This document shows, in pieces, positions 12,815 to 13,300 of a DNA stretch of 13,300 nt (position 1 is the stretch's first letter; every line of letters starts with the position of its first letter). The notes beneath the pieces are model-generated. The model was given only the letters and a program-made list of their open reading frames with translations, was not told where the DNA came from and did no database searches. A program made the translations under genes and the position numbers. The stretch lies in contig QGUY01000092.1 of NCBI GenBank assembly GCA_003242315.1, forward strand, positions 1 to 13,300, given 5' to 3'. This DNA is from Bacteroidota bacterium (GTDB taxonomy: Bacteria > Bacteroidota > Bacteroidia > Cytophagales > Cyclobacteriaceae).

Positions 12815-13300
12815 CTACGGCGCATTAACCTCATTAAACCCTGTCGCATCTTCCGTCCAGCTCATCGGGTAATTGGCGTCAACGAACTGCAGCGCATCCT
12901 CCGTGATATGCAGCGGGCGAAAGGTATCGATCATAACGGCAAGTTCTTCCGTCGCCTTTGCGCCGATGCTCTTCTCCACTGTACCTGGATGAGGGCCGTG
13001 AGGCAAGCCACCCGGGTGGAGCGTGAAGCTACCTCTTTCGATACCCCTTCTGCTCATGAAGTTGCCCTCGGCGTAATACAGCACCTCGTCGCTGTCGATG
13101 TTGCTGTGATTGTAGGGCGCGGGGATAGCGAGAGGATGATAATCAAAGAGCCGCGGAACGAACGAACAGATCACGAAGTTGTGACCCTGGAATGTCTGAT
13201 GAACCGGAGGCGGCTGGTGAATGCGACCCGTGATCGGTTCAAAGTCGTGAATAGAAAACGCATAGGGCCAGAGAAAGCCACCAAAGCCTACAAAAACCAA
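12815..13300 (-). CDS. hmgA: Homogentisate 1,2-dioxygenase, C-terminal part (5' end beyond the window)
   Basis: The enzyme opens the ring of homogentisate to maleylacetoacetate using Fe(II) and O2, the central step of tyrosine and phenylalanine breakdown. About 161 codons are inside the window and the frame runs off the right edge, so the start is not visible. Recognisable blocks are LWPYAFSIHDFEPITGR (residues 10-26 of this fragment), HQPPPVHQTF (28-37), PAPYNHSNIDSDEVLYY (60-76) and GGLPHGPHPG (97-106). His65, Glu72 and His101 are the likely iron ligands; the 36-residue His65-His101 spacing equals the human His335-His371 spacing. The Glu lies one residue off the human register, so its alignment is less sure. 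The window contains no other gene of the pathway. Confidence 0.92.
   Translation of the reverse strand: MVFVGFGGFLWPYAFSIHDFEPITGRIHQPPPVHQTFQGHNFVICSFVPRLFDYHPLAIPAPYNHSNIDSDEVLYYAEGNFMSRRGIERGSFTLHPGGLPHGPHPGTVEKSIGAKATEELAVMIDTFRPLHITEDALQFVDANYPMSWTEDATGFNEVNAP

Overview
The window looks like a chromosomal segment of a Bacteroidota member with roughly balanced base composition, probably from the Cytophagia side of the phylum. The evidence is a SusC-style TonB-dependent receptor with an N-terminal carboxypeptidase-regulatory-like domain, several start-proximal TAnnTTTG (-7) promoter elements instead of an E. coli-type -10, little sign of Shine-Dalgarno sequences, and the Bacteroidota-type small protein at 5444-5878. 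The genus call is inference only. Nothing looks like a phage, plasmid, IS element or CRISPR array.

Layout. Positions 1-37 hold a terminator for a gene to the left. A minus-strand cluster follows, transcribed ppc (phosphoenolpyruvate carboxylase) -> 2-oxoglutarate/Fe(II) oxygenase -> chrA-type transporter, with gaps of only 33 and 10-24 bases. A lone plus-strand secreted protein (4971-5459) overlaps tail to tail with a second minus-strand block: biotin carrier protein (7387-7881) -> pyrH -> frr -> a small conserved membrane-anchored protein (5444-5878). The segment 7882-8174 is a divergent regulatory region that carries a TPP (THI-box) riboswitch. The riboswitch leads into a plus-strand TonB-dependent receptor of 785 residues. 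After a 356-base gene-free segment rich in hairpins and short repeats come a UbiA-family prenyltransferase, purN and a small PLDc_N-type membrane protein, all plus strand. The window closes with the C-terminal part of a minus-strand homogentisate 1,2-dioxygenase, separated from the plus-strand genes by a cluster of inverted CTATGT-type repeats.

How the genes relate. Most are housekeeping: anaplerosis (ppc), pyrimidine nucleotide supply and ribosome recycling (pyrH, frr), purine synthesis (purN), acyl-CoA carboxylation (biotin carrier) and tyrosine/phenylalanine breakdown (homogentisate dioxygenase). The most informative regulatory link is the TPP riboswitch ahead of the receptor, which assigns a likely substrate (thiamine or a thiamine precursor/phosphate) to an outer-membrane transporter that sequence alone would leave generic. 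I did not find a convincing entirely new system. The best leads are the riboswitch-receptor unit and its unusual P1/expression platform, the structured gene-free segment at 10533-10888, and two small proteins of unknown function.
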